64,000 bases of DNA, from NCBI GenBank assembly GCA_022059125.1, contig JAEUWY010000023.1, positions 1,922,001 through 1,986,000 on the forward strand, given 5' to 3'. This document shows positions 22,578 through 34,299 of this stretch, piece after piece. The translations under genes and the position numbers were made by a program. Source of the DNA: Corynespora cassiicola. Taxonomy: Eukaryota; Ascomycota; Dothideomycetes; Pleosporales; Corynesporascaceae. Under the pieces are notes generated by a model. The model was not told the origin of the DNA, did not search any database, and saw only the letters and a program-made list of their open reading frames with translations. How positions within the stretch are numbered: the stretch's first letter is position 1; the number at the start of each line of letters is the position of its first letter.

Positions 22578-24391
22578 TCATGGAGATATCTCCTTGGCCA
22601 TTGATTCATCATCTGCCACTCTGGCTAATTCCCCTGCTCGCAACAGTGCGGCAAGTGAAGACGATGTGCGATAATCGGGATGTTGGGGGGAAGTCGATGG
22701 AGGAGGATGTCGGTCGAGGGGAGATGCCGTGGGGCCTAGACTAGGAACAGGCTGGGGTAGCACGCGCATCGATTTCGAGGGGTCGACTGCGGGAAGATAC
22801 GATCCGGGGTAAGGTGCTGGATTGTATGTGCTGGGCCCGCGCTCGCTTTCCGAAGATAAAGTGGTGTCGTCGTGGGTGAGGGGTGGGAGTCGATGTGGTT
22901 CGCGGAATGACCGCCTGGAAGGGAGGTCGATGGGGCTTTGATAATGTGTACCAAATGCCGCCGAGGGTGGGGTTGTCGAAGATTGAGGGTGTGGAAGACC
23001 ATACATTGATGGCATGGGCAAGTTATTCTCCGACGGTCCCCTGGCATCCCGCGCCAATGCACTCGGGTGCATCTCATGCGAGTTCTCCTTGTGTAACGAT
23101 GCCGATCGTGGCGATGCAGAAAGAGGAGAGTACTGGTCGGCCACGCGAGGTGAATTCAGTCCGGAGAGGGAATGCGTGGCCGGCGATGTGGATTTCGAGG
23201 GATATGACGGTCCGGAAGGAAGTCGGGCTGGGCCTATCGGCGGACTTGATTCTGATCGATACTGACTCCCGGGGAAAACGTCCGACTGAGTCGAACTGAC
23301 TCGCCTATTCGATAGGCTGGATGTGCTCGTGTTGCGATCTCCTTGCTCGTGGCTACTGCTCCTCGTCGAGGTGCTCGCTTCCGTCTCCAGTTTCGAGCGT
23401 TTCCCCTCTGCGCCTGCGAGTCCTACGTTACGGCGGACCAGAAATCGGTACTTGGAGGACGCACCTTTCGGAGGAGCAGCGTGCTTGGCCTTGAACTCCT
23501 CGAGATACTTTTGGTAGGCCTCGAACTGGGGTGTCTTTTTGTATTCGGCTAGTTCTGCGTAGTATTTTTCTTTTGCGGCGTTTGCCTGCCGCTCACAGGC
23601 TTCGCGTTCATCGGCTGGCAGGATTTGCCACCGTTCCCCCACAACCTTGGCTATTTCCGTAAAGGAAAGTTCTTGTCCTTTGAGTGTCTCCCTCACCTCT
23701 GCTCTGGGTTAGTTTTGGCATGTTCAGTAGCTCAGATGGGTACTCACGGTTGGAGAAGATGACATAGGCAGACGGGGGTCGTTCCGGCGCGTGCTCGTCA
23801 GGCTGGAAACTGTCAGAATGGGCTTCTTCAAAAGCGTTCGATCGCTTCTTGCAATGACCGCGTTTCGTCTGAACTTCACTGACTTTGGGATGTCGTCTGT
23901 ACTTGCGCTTGGTGCTTGTGCCCGCGGTCCCTGCTGCAGACGTCACACCCTGGCCTCCTTTGCTCTCCGGTGCGGAATCGTCACTCCTGTAAGACCCGTC
24001 GGCGCTCGCGCCCTTGGCGATTGAAAAAGGCAGCGGTCGATCTGAAGATTGTCCCCTCGATTCGGCGATTGCTCGCTGAAGTTTCTGTGCGTCACGTCAG
24101 TATGCTGGCCAGACGCTAAACGTGAAACAAGAAGAGAGAGGTGTGAGAAAGGCAAGAGAGTCTGACGGAAGGCAAAAGGTGTATACTCACTCTTCGATGT
24201 CCGAGCTTGACGTTTAAAGAGCTTCTGTTTCGAGTTAGAGGGTTGGACCTCGGTACAAGATGCCGGCAGACTCACAGGTCTGATTCTGTAATGTCCAGTA
24301 CAGTCTCCCAAGTGTCAAAGCCTTCGGCCACCAGAGACTCGAGGTATTGGGACAATCCCAATCGCGCCAGCCTCTCCCCCAAGTCGCTCAT
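22578..24391 (-). CDS. SAM-domain plus HMG-box DNA-binding protein
   Basis: Five exons: 24391-24276, 24224-24191, 24084-23884, 23802-23748, 23698-22578, giving 508 aa. Residues 1-66 form a SAM domain (LARLGLSQYLESLVAEGFDT, ITESDLSSLNVKLGHRR, KLQRAIAE). A basic KRKYRRHPK stretch leads into an HMG box (about 120-195: PDEHAPERPPSAYVIFSN, then QVRETLKGQELSFTEIAKVV, GERWQILP). The rest is a Ser/Pro-rich disordered tail with a short C-terminal helix (SSLAALLRAGELARV). Expected role: nuclear chromatin or transcription factor that bends DNA through the HMG box and oligomerises through SAM. All introns have canonical borders; intron 3 (81 nt) contains no stop and keeps frame, so its retention would insert 27 residues just before the HMG box. 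Confidence 0.87.
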
Positions 24392-27116
24392 GTAGGGGGT
24401 GTGTTTGAATAGGTTGCAAGGCGTCAAGGTGAATGTAACGAGCGCACTCGGTTGTCGGTGGGGCGGTTGCGGAGTGTTTGCGATGATCCGGGCCAGCCTA
24501 GCAACGAGAGACGGGAGGGACGAGGTCCGATAGTATTAAGCCCACCAGTGACAAGTAGGTGGTGTGTGCGTTGACAAGGTGGGTGTATACAAGGAAATTG
24601 TGAAATAGGAAATAGGAAATATATTTTTTAATGCTTTTGATTGGTGCGGGAGCGCGCCGGTGGCTGAGGCCGAGGGTACGGAAAAACAGGGTAGTTTGGT
24701 CAAGTGTTGCAGGGCGCAAAGCGCAAGAAGAGTAAGAGGTTGGAGTGGTGAGGTCGACGCTTAGTGCTTGTCCATAGATAGGCTGGGACGCCAACGTGGA
24801 GTTGGGGAAAGGTGGGTCCCCGGACCGATTCACCTGAATCTGTAATTATGTTGTGGTACGACCGCGGGCGGTATTACGGTGCTATCATCAGAGGACGAAG
24901 ACCTAACGCGGGCACGACCAGGACGGTGGCCAGCTCTCAGTGCAGAGAGCCAGTGAGCATTGGTTACTTGGGCTTCGCCAGCAAGGGGGAGGCATGCGAG
25001 TGGGAGCTGGCAGAGGGGCATCCGAGCACCTGGCGGCGAGCGGCGGGCAGGCAGCAGGCAGCAGGCGCGCGGTGCGGTTGCGGTGGGTGGGTTGGGCGGG
25101 CGGGCGGGCGAGGGTGATGAGGTAGGGTGCGGGAAGGGACAAGTTCGCAGGCGAGACGAGGCGCTGCGAGACGAGAGGCGGGAACTGGAATAGTGCCTAG
25201 GAGATCAGACGCGGCGATGCCATGGCGGGCAATTGCGGCGTGCTAGATCGGGAATCAGAGGGGGAGAGGTGGCATGGTGGGAGGCAGGAGAAAAGATTTT
25301 GAGATGGGTAAAACGGGCAACGCTGAGAGCGAGAGCAGTGAGGTCAGAGCAACGGATCGGCAGACGAAGGCCGGGGATTTGATGGTGGGCGCGGACAGGG
25401 AAAAGCGGCTAGACATCGTTTGTTGCTTGGCCAAGGCATGCGCGCGCACCAAGTGCTGGGAGGGCCTGCAGCGCGCACACAGCAGCAGGGAGCGGGACAA
25501 AGGCGGAAAAGCTTCAGGGAGGACGACGGTGTGAGTGGGCAATCGTGTCAGTGGGCGAGCGAGTCGAGTAGACGCGATCCCTGGGAAGGCATAGGGATCG
25601 AGGACATGGCACGCGATCGGGCGTTGGGTGAAAAGACACTGCAGGGTGCTAGCCAACAGCAGCGTCGGGAAGGGCTGAGCAAGGTGCCTTTCCCGGCGGC
25701 CTGGCAGGAGAAGAACCGCAGCGCAGAAACGGCAACGGAAGAACCCCTCAGTGCGAGCAAAACGTGCCAAGGGGGTCAGCGGTGGTGGGCGCGCGGAGGC
25801 CTGGCTCCGGCGCACGGCGGTGCAGTCCGCATGACGTGTGGGCTTCGTGTGCTTGCCATGATGGCTGGTGCTGCCCGGCCTTGCCTTTTCGTCGTCGCCG
25901 TCGTCGTCGCAGCAGCAGTCGTCGTTGACGAGGGCCATGCCATCCTCCCCGACCCCTGGCCACCCTCTGGCCCGTTTCGGCGCGGCCGTTTTCAGACGAA
26001 ACCGGCTTGCCAGTCGCTGCCAATGGAGCGGCAGTGCGCAACGCGGTCGACTGACGCCCATTCCACACGTCACATCGAATTCGGCGTGTGCGCGTTAGCG
26101 AGTCGTGGCGGGGAACAGATCTCCGATCAGACGCAGGCCGTGGCATCAGTGATGAAGTAAAGTGGTCCGGTCCGGCCTCACTCGCACACACGGGCGCGCC
26201 GTCACCTGTTGTGCCAGTCCGGATCGGCGGTGCTATTGTCACAGCAACACCCGGCAAAGCTTCTAGCTCGCTGCTCAGAATGCGATGCATCGATCCAGCT
26301 GATCACCGCAGCTCGCGGGGCGGAGTGGAGGGGTGGACGGCAGTCTGGGCAGCTCTTTTCCTTCTCTCTCCGCTGTGGCAACCCAACCAATGGCGCCAAC
26401 TGTCCCTGCCAGGCGCGAACAGGCCAGAGCAGGCGAACAAGCGGAGCGGAGGGCTGCACACGGGTTGTGATTTGATACGGGCCTCAGGTGGCGACCATGG
26501 GATCGCCGGCCCCTGGGAGCCTGGGAGCCGGCAGCTGAGCTTGGCGGGCCCGTCATCGCCGTCCACGCGAGCATCCTCTCGAATCCGAGAGACCACGGAT
26601 GGGTATCTCAGAATCTGCGATGGCAGGGCATGGGCTTTCTGGTTGTGTCGCCCCCGGCCTTGTCAGAATGCGATGCTGCCATAAACTTCGATCTGGAGGC
26701 TTTGCCACTTGAGCGCATACTGATGCACTTGGTTCGTCATAGCGGGCAACGGCCGAAGGCACCAGCGCGGGGTTGAGAGCTGCTCAGCAGCACCTTCAAA
26801 GCGGCAAGTCGCAACACCCACCAATGCTTTTTTCGCTTCACGTCTGCCTTGGAGAGCCGGTGTGAACGATCAATCACGTGACCATGACCGCACATCAGTC
26901 CTCGCCCAGGTGTGGATCCGAGCCTCAGTTGCTAGATAAACGTCGACATATCGGGCCAGATCTTTCTAGCCGTGTCTTTCTACCGGGTACACAGAGTGGT
27001 GGCGTGCTCGGTGCTAGCGCCAACCGTAGCCATCCTCCCAGCACTGCGATGGAGCGGCCGTCTCTCACGGCCTCGCGATCTCATCTCGATGGTCTTGGGT
27101 CGTCATGTGCGTCCCC
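24392..27116. other. GC-rich gene-free region
   Basis: About 2.7 kb between the 5' end of the SAM/HMG gene and the 3' end of LSM5. Long frames on both strands here come from high GC and use GTG/TTG starts; none shows a domain. Contains short GGGC and GTC/GCA triplet runs (near 25100 and 25890). Probably a long regulatory region of the SAM/HMG gene. Confidence 0.5.
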
Positions 27117-27665
27117 TCAGTCCTCCTGCATCATCGGCTCTCCGTCCTTGTTGACGAAGACCTCCTCGCCGCTCCCTCCGGGAATCATCTGTGTACAGGT
27201 TAGTGCTGGCATGTCCATCAGAGCTGAGCACTTGGGCCCCACCATGCAGATGTTGTTTCCGTTGAGTAAGATCTTGGGCAGCTTGGTGGCTCGATCTCCC
27301 TCTGGGCGATCACTGTTCTCTGTTAAAATCAACTTCACTTGGGGGTCTCGTGTCCCACTTACTACTCGGTCACGTCCTCGAGGACCATGTCTGCCGCCCC
27401 CGTTAGCGCACTCGATGAGTGCAGGCTCCAGGATCTACTCACTGACGTAGTCGTCAAAGCCAACGAGAGTCCCAGTGAACTCTGCAAACAATTAGTCCAG
27501 CTTTTTTTTTTTGCTGGCGTTTGCAGCGTACCTTTGCCCCCGTTCATAATGACCCATATCTGTGAGCCAACGCACTTGTCGATGAGCTCTGCCGCGAAAT
27601 TAGTCCGCGTGCATGTCGGGGGCGCAGGCCAACCGACCGAGAGGAAGTAGGTTCTCCAGTGCCAT
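27117..27665 (-). CDS. LSM5: U6 snRNA-associated Sm-like protein LSm5
   Basis: 97 aa from six small exons: 27665-27638, 27588-27532, 27481-27443, 27390-27363, 27312-27243, 27188-27117. Five introns of 49-54 nt, all GT-AG, are needed; joins give LLPLELIDKCVGSQIWVIM, DDYVNMVLEDVTEY and GNNICMMIPGGSG. The two Sm motifs are intact: Sm1 with the VGFDDYVNMVLED core and Sm2 with KILLNGNNICM. LSm5 is a subunit of the LSm2-8 ring that binds the U6 snRNA 3' end in the nucleus and of the cytoplasmic LSm1-7 ring in mRNA decay. Length is normal. It diverges from the exonuclease gene with only 217 bp between start codons. Confidence 0.93.
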
Positions 27666-27882
27666 GGTGATGGACGTTTTGGGTGAATTTGTTGTCGACG
27701 GTCAAAGATCTCTGCGGGCGGCGGGTGAAGTGGTGGAGGGTTGGGGCGCTTGGCGCGGGAGGCACGCGTTGCGCTAAAGATTCTCGTCAGTAGCCGGGGC
27801 GCCTACCCACCGCTTCACCAGGCAGGCGCTCCCCGCATCCTAGAACGTCTGGTGCCTGGAAGGTGCACTACGATGGAGACCA
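27666..27882. promoter_or_regulatory. Bidirectional promoter region, LSM5 / exonuclease gene
   Basis: 217 bp separate the two divergent ATGs. No TATA box is obvious. Confidence 0.5.
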
Positions 27883-30576
27883 ATGCCATTGCAACAACGC
27901 GTTCTCCTCGCGAGCGCGTCAAATGCCTCCGCCTGCCCTTCCGGCCCAGCTGCCACGCAGCCGCTGCTCTCTGCGGCCCGCTTGCACCGCCCGCCCCAGT
28001 ACGGCTTTCCATTGCACTTGAAGGAGCTCTCTGACACTTCCAGCACTCGTATTAACCTCTGTTCCTCCATAGCTACTCAGCTCCGACTCGTTCCACTGCT
28101 ACCCGCTCGATCGTTTTCTGGAATAGGGGCGAAAGGTGCGCAGCGCAATCGCCGCCCTAGCAAGCTGGGGTCGAAGATGGAGAAAGAGGCATATTCGTTT
28201 GGTGATTTGGGGGACCGGGAAGAGAGAGGCAAGGAACGCTTGAGTGTGGCTGGGAAGTCAACTGCCCCCGTCATGTTTACTGCCACAACCGGTCGTGGAT
28301 CGCAGGGCAAGACGCATAGGGCCAAGAGAGGAGACTTCCGATACTTCGACCTCTCCGAAGCTCTTGCCAAATCATTCGCACGTCCGCACCAAGTAACACA
28401 ATTCACTGCATCGCCGCGAATGAGGGCTCCGGAGCCCTCACAAACCTTCACCGACCCGCTGTTGGTGAACTTCGACCCTGGTGTCAGCACCAATAAAGGG
28501 AATGGTTCAGCTGCTGTTCACGATAAAGAAGCCCCCAGCAGTGAAAGGTCAACGCACTTCAACGGCCCTCCCAAAGAAGATGACAAGTCCCTGAGCCATA
28601 CCCCGGCATTCAATAACGACCAGCCTTCCACCACGACCGACAGCAGCGCAAGCATGCAGGGCGACTTGAACGACGAGAGCGCTAGTGGTTTTGAAGGGGC
28701 CAGCCCATCCGGAGAGTATGACTCAGTCTCAGATGTGGAAGACGATGTGGAAGAACCCATTCCGCTATCCTTTCAGATACCTGCAACCACCCTACGAGCA
28801 GCAATGCAAGCCTCCCCCAACACTAAAGCTAGCTATTGGAGCCAGCAGATGTATCGTGGTCCACATGACGAAATACTGTCCACTCATTATTGTCGAAACA
28901 TTGAAGTAGCAGAGCGAGTTGCCAAGTACTTCCTCGAAGAGAAGGTTGTGGGTTTCGATATTGAGTGGAAGCCATATGCTCCAACATGGAACATCAAAGA
29001 GAATGCCTCATTGATCCAGCTGGCCAGCGAGAACCGTATCGCACTCTTCCATATCGCGCTGTTCGCAGGCAGAACGGCAGATAAGATTGTCCCTCCATCC
29101 TTGAAAGCTATCCTGGAGTCCCCAGACATTTACAAAGTGGGTGTCGCAATCAAGGGTGACTTTACTCGTTTGTCCAAGTTTCTTGGCATCAAAGCTCAAG
29201 GCGTTTTCGAGCTCAGTCGTTTGCACAACTTGGTGGAATGGTATGCAGTGGACCCAAAGAAAGTCAATATGAAGTTGGTTCGCCTGTCCAAACAGGTGGA
29301 AACCCATCTCCAGCTACCCCTTTACAAAGGAGAGCGTCTAGCCGGCGATCCAGACGACAAAGAAAGTGTGCGAGAGAGCGACTGGAGTCAGCCCTTATCG
29401 TACGACCAGATTCACTATGCCGCAGCGGACGCATATGCAAGCTTTCGGGTGTGGGATGTCCTTGAATCAAAACGGAAGATGATGAGGCCCGTGCCGCCGT
29501 TGCCCCGTCTCTGCGACGACGATGCCCCGGCTAAGCCCTCCTATCCCAGGACCAAGACAAGACAGGATTCAGTCGAAGTGGCCGCCGTTGTTTCTACAGA
29601 TCTCAAGGAAGAGTCCGAAAAGCAAGAACTCAAATCAGAGGAAGATTCAGATGGATACGATACTGCTCCTGAACAACTTTTGGATAGTCATCAGTTGGAA
29701 GACTCGGACTCGGACACTGATACACCGCCAGAAGCTCTCGACCAAAGTGATGGTTCAGACGCTATATACGCGCCTCCTGCTCGCATGACTGGTACGGACG
29801 AACGGGATAGCGCCCCCTCGAGCCACGACCAACCCGTGGGCCGACTGAATTTGTCCAAGCTGGCACGCTCTAACCCTGGCTATCCCATTTTGCCCGAGTT
29901 GTCTAAGCTTTATGGAAGCACTCATTCGGTTTCTCCCGGAGCTTCTGATTCTCCAAAGATTGCGGGGCAACGTAGTCAGAAAACCAAGTCGGCAGTGGCA
30001 GAGTCGGAACCAACGAAGGCGGCTGATGAAGACGAATACGCAGATCCAGAACTAGAGAAGGTACTCATGGAGCTCGACTTTAACGAGGATCTACAGTCTG
30101 GCGCCAGGGTATCGTCGACCTCCGCACCATCAGTCGAAGATGAGACCGAACTGGAGCGAGAAGCAGCCATAGCGGCCATTCAAGCCCCCCAGCCTACATT
30201 CTCATCCCTCCTCTCCGCCAAGACTGCGGCCGACAAATCCCCAGAGTGGCAATCAGCAACTGCGTGGGCGTCTTCTTACCTAACGTCGACGATACCACCG
30301 CCCTCGAGCACTACACCCTCCCGTATCCGCGCCACCGTCTCACCCCTCCGCGCGTACCACCTTTGGCATCATCAGAATCTCGACTTGGACATTATCGCCA
30401 CCCATCTGCGCAATCCACCTCTTACTCAGGCCACAGTATGCAACTATATTTTACAAGCCATTAGGCTCGAGAATTTAGAGTTCAGGAATGACTCGCTCAA
30501 AGCAGTTCTGAGGGAACTGCCAGTAAGTCAACGGGGCAGGTGGAAGAGTTTAATGGATAAGGTGGGGGTGGTCTAG
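27883..30576 (+). CDS. Werner-type 3'-5' exonuclease domain protein
   Basis: Single exon, 897 aa, start at 27883. The N-terminal 80 residues are basic, Ser/Ala/Leu-rich and contain LPARSFSG, like a mitochondrial presequence. A DEDD-type exonuclease domain covers about residues 330-540: Exo I VVGFDIEWKP (Asp357, Glu359), Exo II VGVAIKGDFTRLSKF (Asp near 426), Exo III YDQIHYAAADAYASF (Tyr and Asp near 513-517), so the DEDDy catalytic set looks complete. A long acidic, disordered middle follows, and the C-terminus (about 810-897) is a helical module (LRAYHLWHHQNLDLDIIATH, NPPLTQATVCNYILQAIR) resembling the HTH found in RecQ/WRN-related proteins. It should trim 3' ends of DNA (or RNA) in repair. 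No helicase domain is present, as in other stand-alone WRN-exo proteins. Confidence 0.87.
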   Translation: MPLQQRVLLASASNASACPSGPAATQPLLSAARLHRPPQYGFPLHLKELSDTSSTRINLCSSIATQLRLVPLLPARSFSGIGAKGAQRNRRPSKLGSKMEKEAYSFGDLGDREERGKERLSVAGKSTAPVMFTATTGRGSQGKTHRAKRGDFRYFDLSEALAKSFARPHQVTQFTASPRMRAPEPSQTFTDPLLVNFDPGVSTNKGNGSAAVHDKEAPSSERSTHFNGPPKEDDKSLSHTPAFNNDQPSTTTDSSASMQGDLNDESASGFEGASPSGEYDSVSDVEDDVEEPIPLSFQIPATTLRAAMQASPNTKASYWSQQMYRGPHDEILSTHYCRNIEVAERVAKYFLEEKVVGFDIEWKPYAPTWNIKENASLIQLASENRIALFHIALFAGRTADKIVPPSLKAILESPDIYKVGVAIKGDFTRLSKFLGIKAQGVFELSRLHNLVEWYAVDPKKVNMKLVRLSKQVETHLQLPLYKGERLAGDPDDKESVRESDWSQPLSYDQIHYAAADAYASFRVWDVLESKRKMMRPVPPLPRLCDDDAPAKPSYPRTKTRQDSVEVAAVVSTDLKEESEKQELKSEEDSDGYDTAPEQLLDSHQLEDSDSDTDTPPEALDQSDGSDAIYAPPARMTGTDERDSAPSSHDQPVGRLNLSKLARSNPGYPILPELSKLYGSTHSVSPGASDSPKIAGQRSQKTKSAVAESEPTKAADEDEYADPELEKVLMELDFNEDLQSGARVSSTSAPSVEDETELEREAAIAAIQAPQPTFSSLLSAKTAADKSPEWQSATAWASSYLTSTIPPPSSTTPSRIRATVSPLRAYHLWHHQNLDLDIIATHLRNPPLTQATVCNYILQAIRLENLEFRNDSLKAVLRELPVSQRGRWKSLMDKVGVV

Positions 30577-33490
30577 GAGATGACATTTGTTGATTGATTT
30601 TTGGCATGGTATATGGTGAGATCGGGAAAGTCATGGCGATTCATCACTTGAGCAACATACCCCAGGTTTTCTTCGTAGAATTTTGCATTAATTGGCGTTT
30701 ACGGCGAGGACACGCCCTCCTCCGATATTCATAGAGGCGACGCTCGCGTTTTTGGTATTTCCATAATAGATCATCTTACCACTTCACCCCATCTCCTCTC
30801 AAGCCTGGTCCAAAACTGATAGTTTCTTCATCGCATGTGATTTGAAGGCGGGAGTTTCACATTAGTTCCTTCTTCTCAGGCGCTCAGAGCCCTGTGGACC
30901 GTCATCGAGGTAGATTGGTTCATAGATGCCCTGGGGTCGAGTTGCTCGCCAGGCCCGGCCGGCCCGATCCGCTCTCGCCGCCCGCCTTTCCACCCGCCTC
31001 ACCTCTCAGTAATGAGGTGTCTCGAGTTCTTTGTTGTCAAAAGTTGAAAGGGCCCGTACGCTTGCGATCTGTCGAAGAGTTGGGCAAAGAGGTGGGGTCC
31101 TCACTGAACTTGGACTGCAATAGTGGTCTGATACTGGGAGTCGCTCTGCCGCCATCACGTGTTTAATTCCCTTCTCCATACAAGCGATTACTCGCCACTC
31201 GTGCTTCTCTGAATTCCCGAGGGAGTTAATGTTCACGATGCAAAGTCAATCTGTTTTTTATCCAGTAAGCACGAGCTTCTGGACAGAGTACTCCAGATTT
31301 GAAGATTCACAAATGACCACTTGTGCATCTTATCCCTAAACAACAACCAGCAATTCATGGGCCGCGGGGGAATCTTTCGTCCAGCGGTGACGGTAGCTGG
31401 CTTGTTGGTCTTGGTGCTAGTCTGCATCCACATTTGGACAACTAGCAATGGAATTGCCATTGCTGGTGATGGAGACATCGACAGGGTACTCCATGGCGCG
31501 GCTCAATTACCAATCAAGAGCACAGGATCCATTGTAGTTGGTGGGATTGGTAAAGTCTCGGAGGATTTTGTTGTGTACGGTTGGCGCGAGAGTCATGTGC
31601 AGTTTCTCTCATTCATGAGTCAATCCCAGCGGCTGTCTCCGGCTCCGAGCAAATGTTCTCGGAGGATCCATTGCGCTTTTTCTTTCTGATCTTCACCGAC
31701 ATATTGAACATCTCTTTATGGCAAGAAAACGCTATCTCGGGCGGATCTTCACTGGTCGTTGAGAAACCATGGGTCGCGTGCCCATGTCGGATTCTGTTCC
31801 TTGATAGGGAATTACTCGAGCACGGCTTGTAGCCAGAGCCTTTTGCCATGCCCACGCCCATGCCATTAAACAAACCGGTATCCGCTAGTATACGAGCCAC
31901 GTTCGGCGGCCTGCATTGTATAATCCAGTTTGCTGACCGCCCTGATCGTCTCGTCCGGGATACAGTGGCCCAACCTGCCAAGGCGTCGAGGCCCAACTGA
32001 CAAACAGCTTGCTCCGTCATAATGGGACCATTCTTCGGAATCCGGACCTCGCCCGCCTCGCTGAAGCAGGATGGCGCTGTGGACCAAAACGGAACCAATA
32101 TTTCGAGGACAGGCTGCTGATCCCTGCGTCCGCGTGTCCGGACGAGGGACATCATGCCGTCGGCATTGCAAAAAAGGGCCGACGGATGAATGATCCACCC
32201 TCTCCGCTGATTGCTCGCATCGATCGTCAGAAACCGTGCCGTGGGCGAGATCGCTGTGCGCTCGATGCCAGAGAAAAGGAAAGTGGGGCGTAAATTGGGA
32301 CGCGGTGGAGACTGGTGGAGCGACAAAGTCAAGGTTGCAAACGTCCGGCGACCGAATTCCCATGCCTGTGGGTATACATGTCGCACATGACCTTATATCT
32401 CGACGTGGGGATCGATCTCGGAGAGAAGTTCCGGTCGAGGGTCTGATGAGGGCCGAGTATGGCCCGCCGCTGGACCGCTGTAATTCTCAAGCAAGGTGAG
32501 ATTGACGTTCAGTGAAGTCAGCCCACCATTATCGTCCTCGCTGCCAGACCCACCATCAAGTTGACAACTTCATTCTGCATACTGTCATGGAAAGTTTCCT
32601 TGGTGCCAGCCTTCGCCCAAAACTTTTGAGCAGCTGGTGGGATTCCATTCTCTCAGTGCGAGTCCTCAGTCAAATGTCTAAGACACATCAACGACAGTCA
32701 CGATGGGCTGTATGGTGATGAGCGTCGACGTCTTGAACGAAGGTCTCATCAAGGGGCCAGGTCAGCTCCTCCAGTGGCATGAGCATCGGCGATCTCCTTA
32801 TGCAACTCTGGTGCGCGGCCAATGTCTCTCATATCCTGTCTTCATAAGAATCATTCATACGCATGTCCTGTCGCTTAGCCCGACGCTGGTCTTCGCGGCA
32901 ACACGCTTGATGTGGACATGTACTTGTGTCGCCATCGTGGTCTTATCCGGTGGGTTCGTTCCAACGGGCGTGTTGAGAGATTGACCGAGGAAGGTTGGCA
33001 ACGTATTGGGCATTGAATGTCTGACCGACAAATTTTGGCAGTATCTAATGTGAGAAGTAGTCTCGTTGAAACAAAGATGTAGTATTAGGTTAAGCGCATG
33101 GGCCTCGCCGAAAGAGGTGAAGCTGATTGAGAGCCATTGTGAGAGCAATGAAAGAAAAGGTTCCTCTGGGGTTCATGTAAAAGGGAACAGTTCTATTAAC
33201 ACTCACGGCAGGTGGTGAGTGAGGAAAGTGCAAACGAAGATATTAGTGAAGCAAACTGGGCGGTACTACCGTGAGAAATTATTGGGCGGGTGACAGTTCG
33301 GCGTGTAGTGAGGAAGAGTTGATTGATATACCAGTCACACGCCCATTTTATAGAGAGTGATTCCAGTCTAGGAGGCACATTCCAACCTATGAGACAGATC
33401 TGATGGACCATTGGAATCACCGAACCGCTGTTCCTCCCAGGAGCCTCTGAGGTAGCCAAATCCCCAGACATTCTCATCGTTCTTGCCGGA
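30577..33490. other. Gene-poor region
   Basis: About 2.9 kb with no well-supported gene. One short membrane-anchor ORF (31357) is listed separately. A 257-codon minus-strand frame at 31613-32386 starts with GTG and shows no domain, so it is not called. Confidence 0.45.
31357..31689 (+). CDS. Possible type II membrane protein fragment
   Basis: ATG at 31357, 110 codons. The first 27 residues (GRGGIFRPAVTVAGLLVLVL and on) form a good single membrane anchor after a short basic tail, as in Golgi type II enzymes, followed by KSTGSIVVGGIGKVSEDFVV. The downstream text degrades, so it may be a first exon or a remnant of a glycosyltransferase-like gene. Confidence 0.25.
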   Translation: MGRGGIFRPAVTVAGLLVLVLVCIHIWTTSNGIAIAGDGDIDRVLHGAAQLPIKSTGSIVVGGIGKVSEDFVVYGWRESHVQFLSFMSQSQRLSPAPSKCSRRIHCAFSF

Positions 33491-34299
33491 CTACCGACGG
33501 AAACGTTTGTGTCTGCTATACGTTCGTACCTCGCCCCTTTGTCGGAGAGTTTCGAGCAATATGAACATTCCCTCGACGATATCAACCGTGAACGCTTCCT
33601 TGTGCGGGAACGTCCGGACCTTGTCAACGAGCCCCATACATTTCAGTGGCAGCTTCTCGGGCTTATTCAGTACTCTAAACTCCTTGGTTTCAACCTGCTC
33701 GATCAACCTGCAATCTTTGAGGGCCACAACTTCCTGCAAGATATCCAACGCGTGGAGCCACGATACTGGCATCCTCGATGTGTCTAAGGTATGGTAATCC
33801 GTGATCATGATCGTAATATATTTGATAGAGATCAAACTATCTTGAGGGGCTTGGTTCGCAAAGCTGAGGAAGTCGGTCTCGTCCGTAAAAGAAAAGTGAT
33901 AGATCGAATAGAGGGCCTTCTCGGCAGCATATTTGCTATGATGACTGAATATCAATATCTTAGTTGCAACAAAAATCATTTAAATCCTCGAACATACAGC
34001 TTCTGACAGATAAACAGAAGAGGAAGTATGTGAATATCGGCGCCTTTGGTCTCCAAGACCTTTAATTGGTAGTTTGGGGTGAACCAGAATCTACCGTCTA
34101 GTAGTCGGTAGGGGTCTAGGCATGCAAGGTGCATCATCTCAGATTGGTCGTGGATGCTGCAAGCACACTTGAGCATATAGAGCTTGGTGAAATACTTGAT
34201 GTGAAAGCTCCCGGACGATATGACCATTTCCTCGCAGATGTTGGTGAGGATCTCATTGGGGAAGCCCGTGAGCACTGGGGAGGAGTGTGAAGATGTCAT
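33491..34299 (-). CDS. Small F-box-like fungal protein
   Basis: Exon 1 is 34299-33998 and exon 2 is 33944-33491, 251 aa. Without splicing the two frames overlap by a TGA/ATG; a 53-nt intron with a perfect GTATGT donor and TTCAG acceptor joins them to read ICQKLHHSKYAAEKALYSIY. The N-terminus LTGFPNEILTNICEEM resembles the first helix of an F-box, and the HILPLLFICQKL / FHFSFTDETDFLSF layout is that of the large Dothideomycete family of short F-box-like proteins. A role in SCF ubiquitin ligase adaptors is possible only by that resemblance. The 3' end is uncertain: a GAG|GTACGA donor-like site lies 13 codons before the stop. Confidence 0.6.

Noticed and set aside
25255..26073. 272-codon minus-strand frame and 246-codon plus-strand overlap
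   Set aside because: Both start from GTG/TTG-like codons in GC-rich DNA and have no recognisable feature.
31613..32386. 257-codon minus-strand frame
   Set aside because: GTG start, no ATG near the N-terminus, no domain; plausible pieces were not connected by splice signals.
33976..33979. Apparent programmed frameshift at overlapping TGA/ATG in the F-box-like gene
   Set aside because: A perfect 53-nt GTATGT..TTCAG intron spans the overlap and restores frame, so no frameshift is needed.
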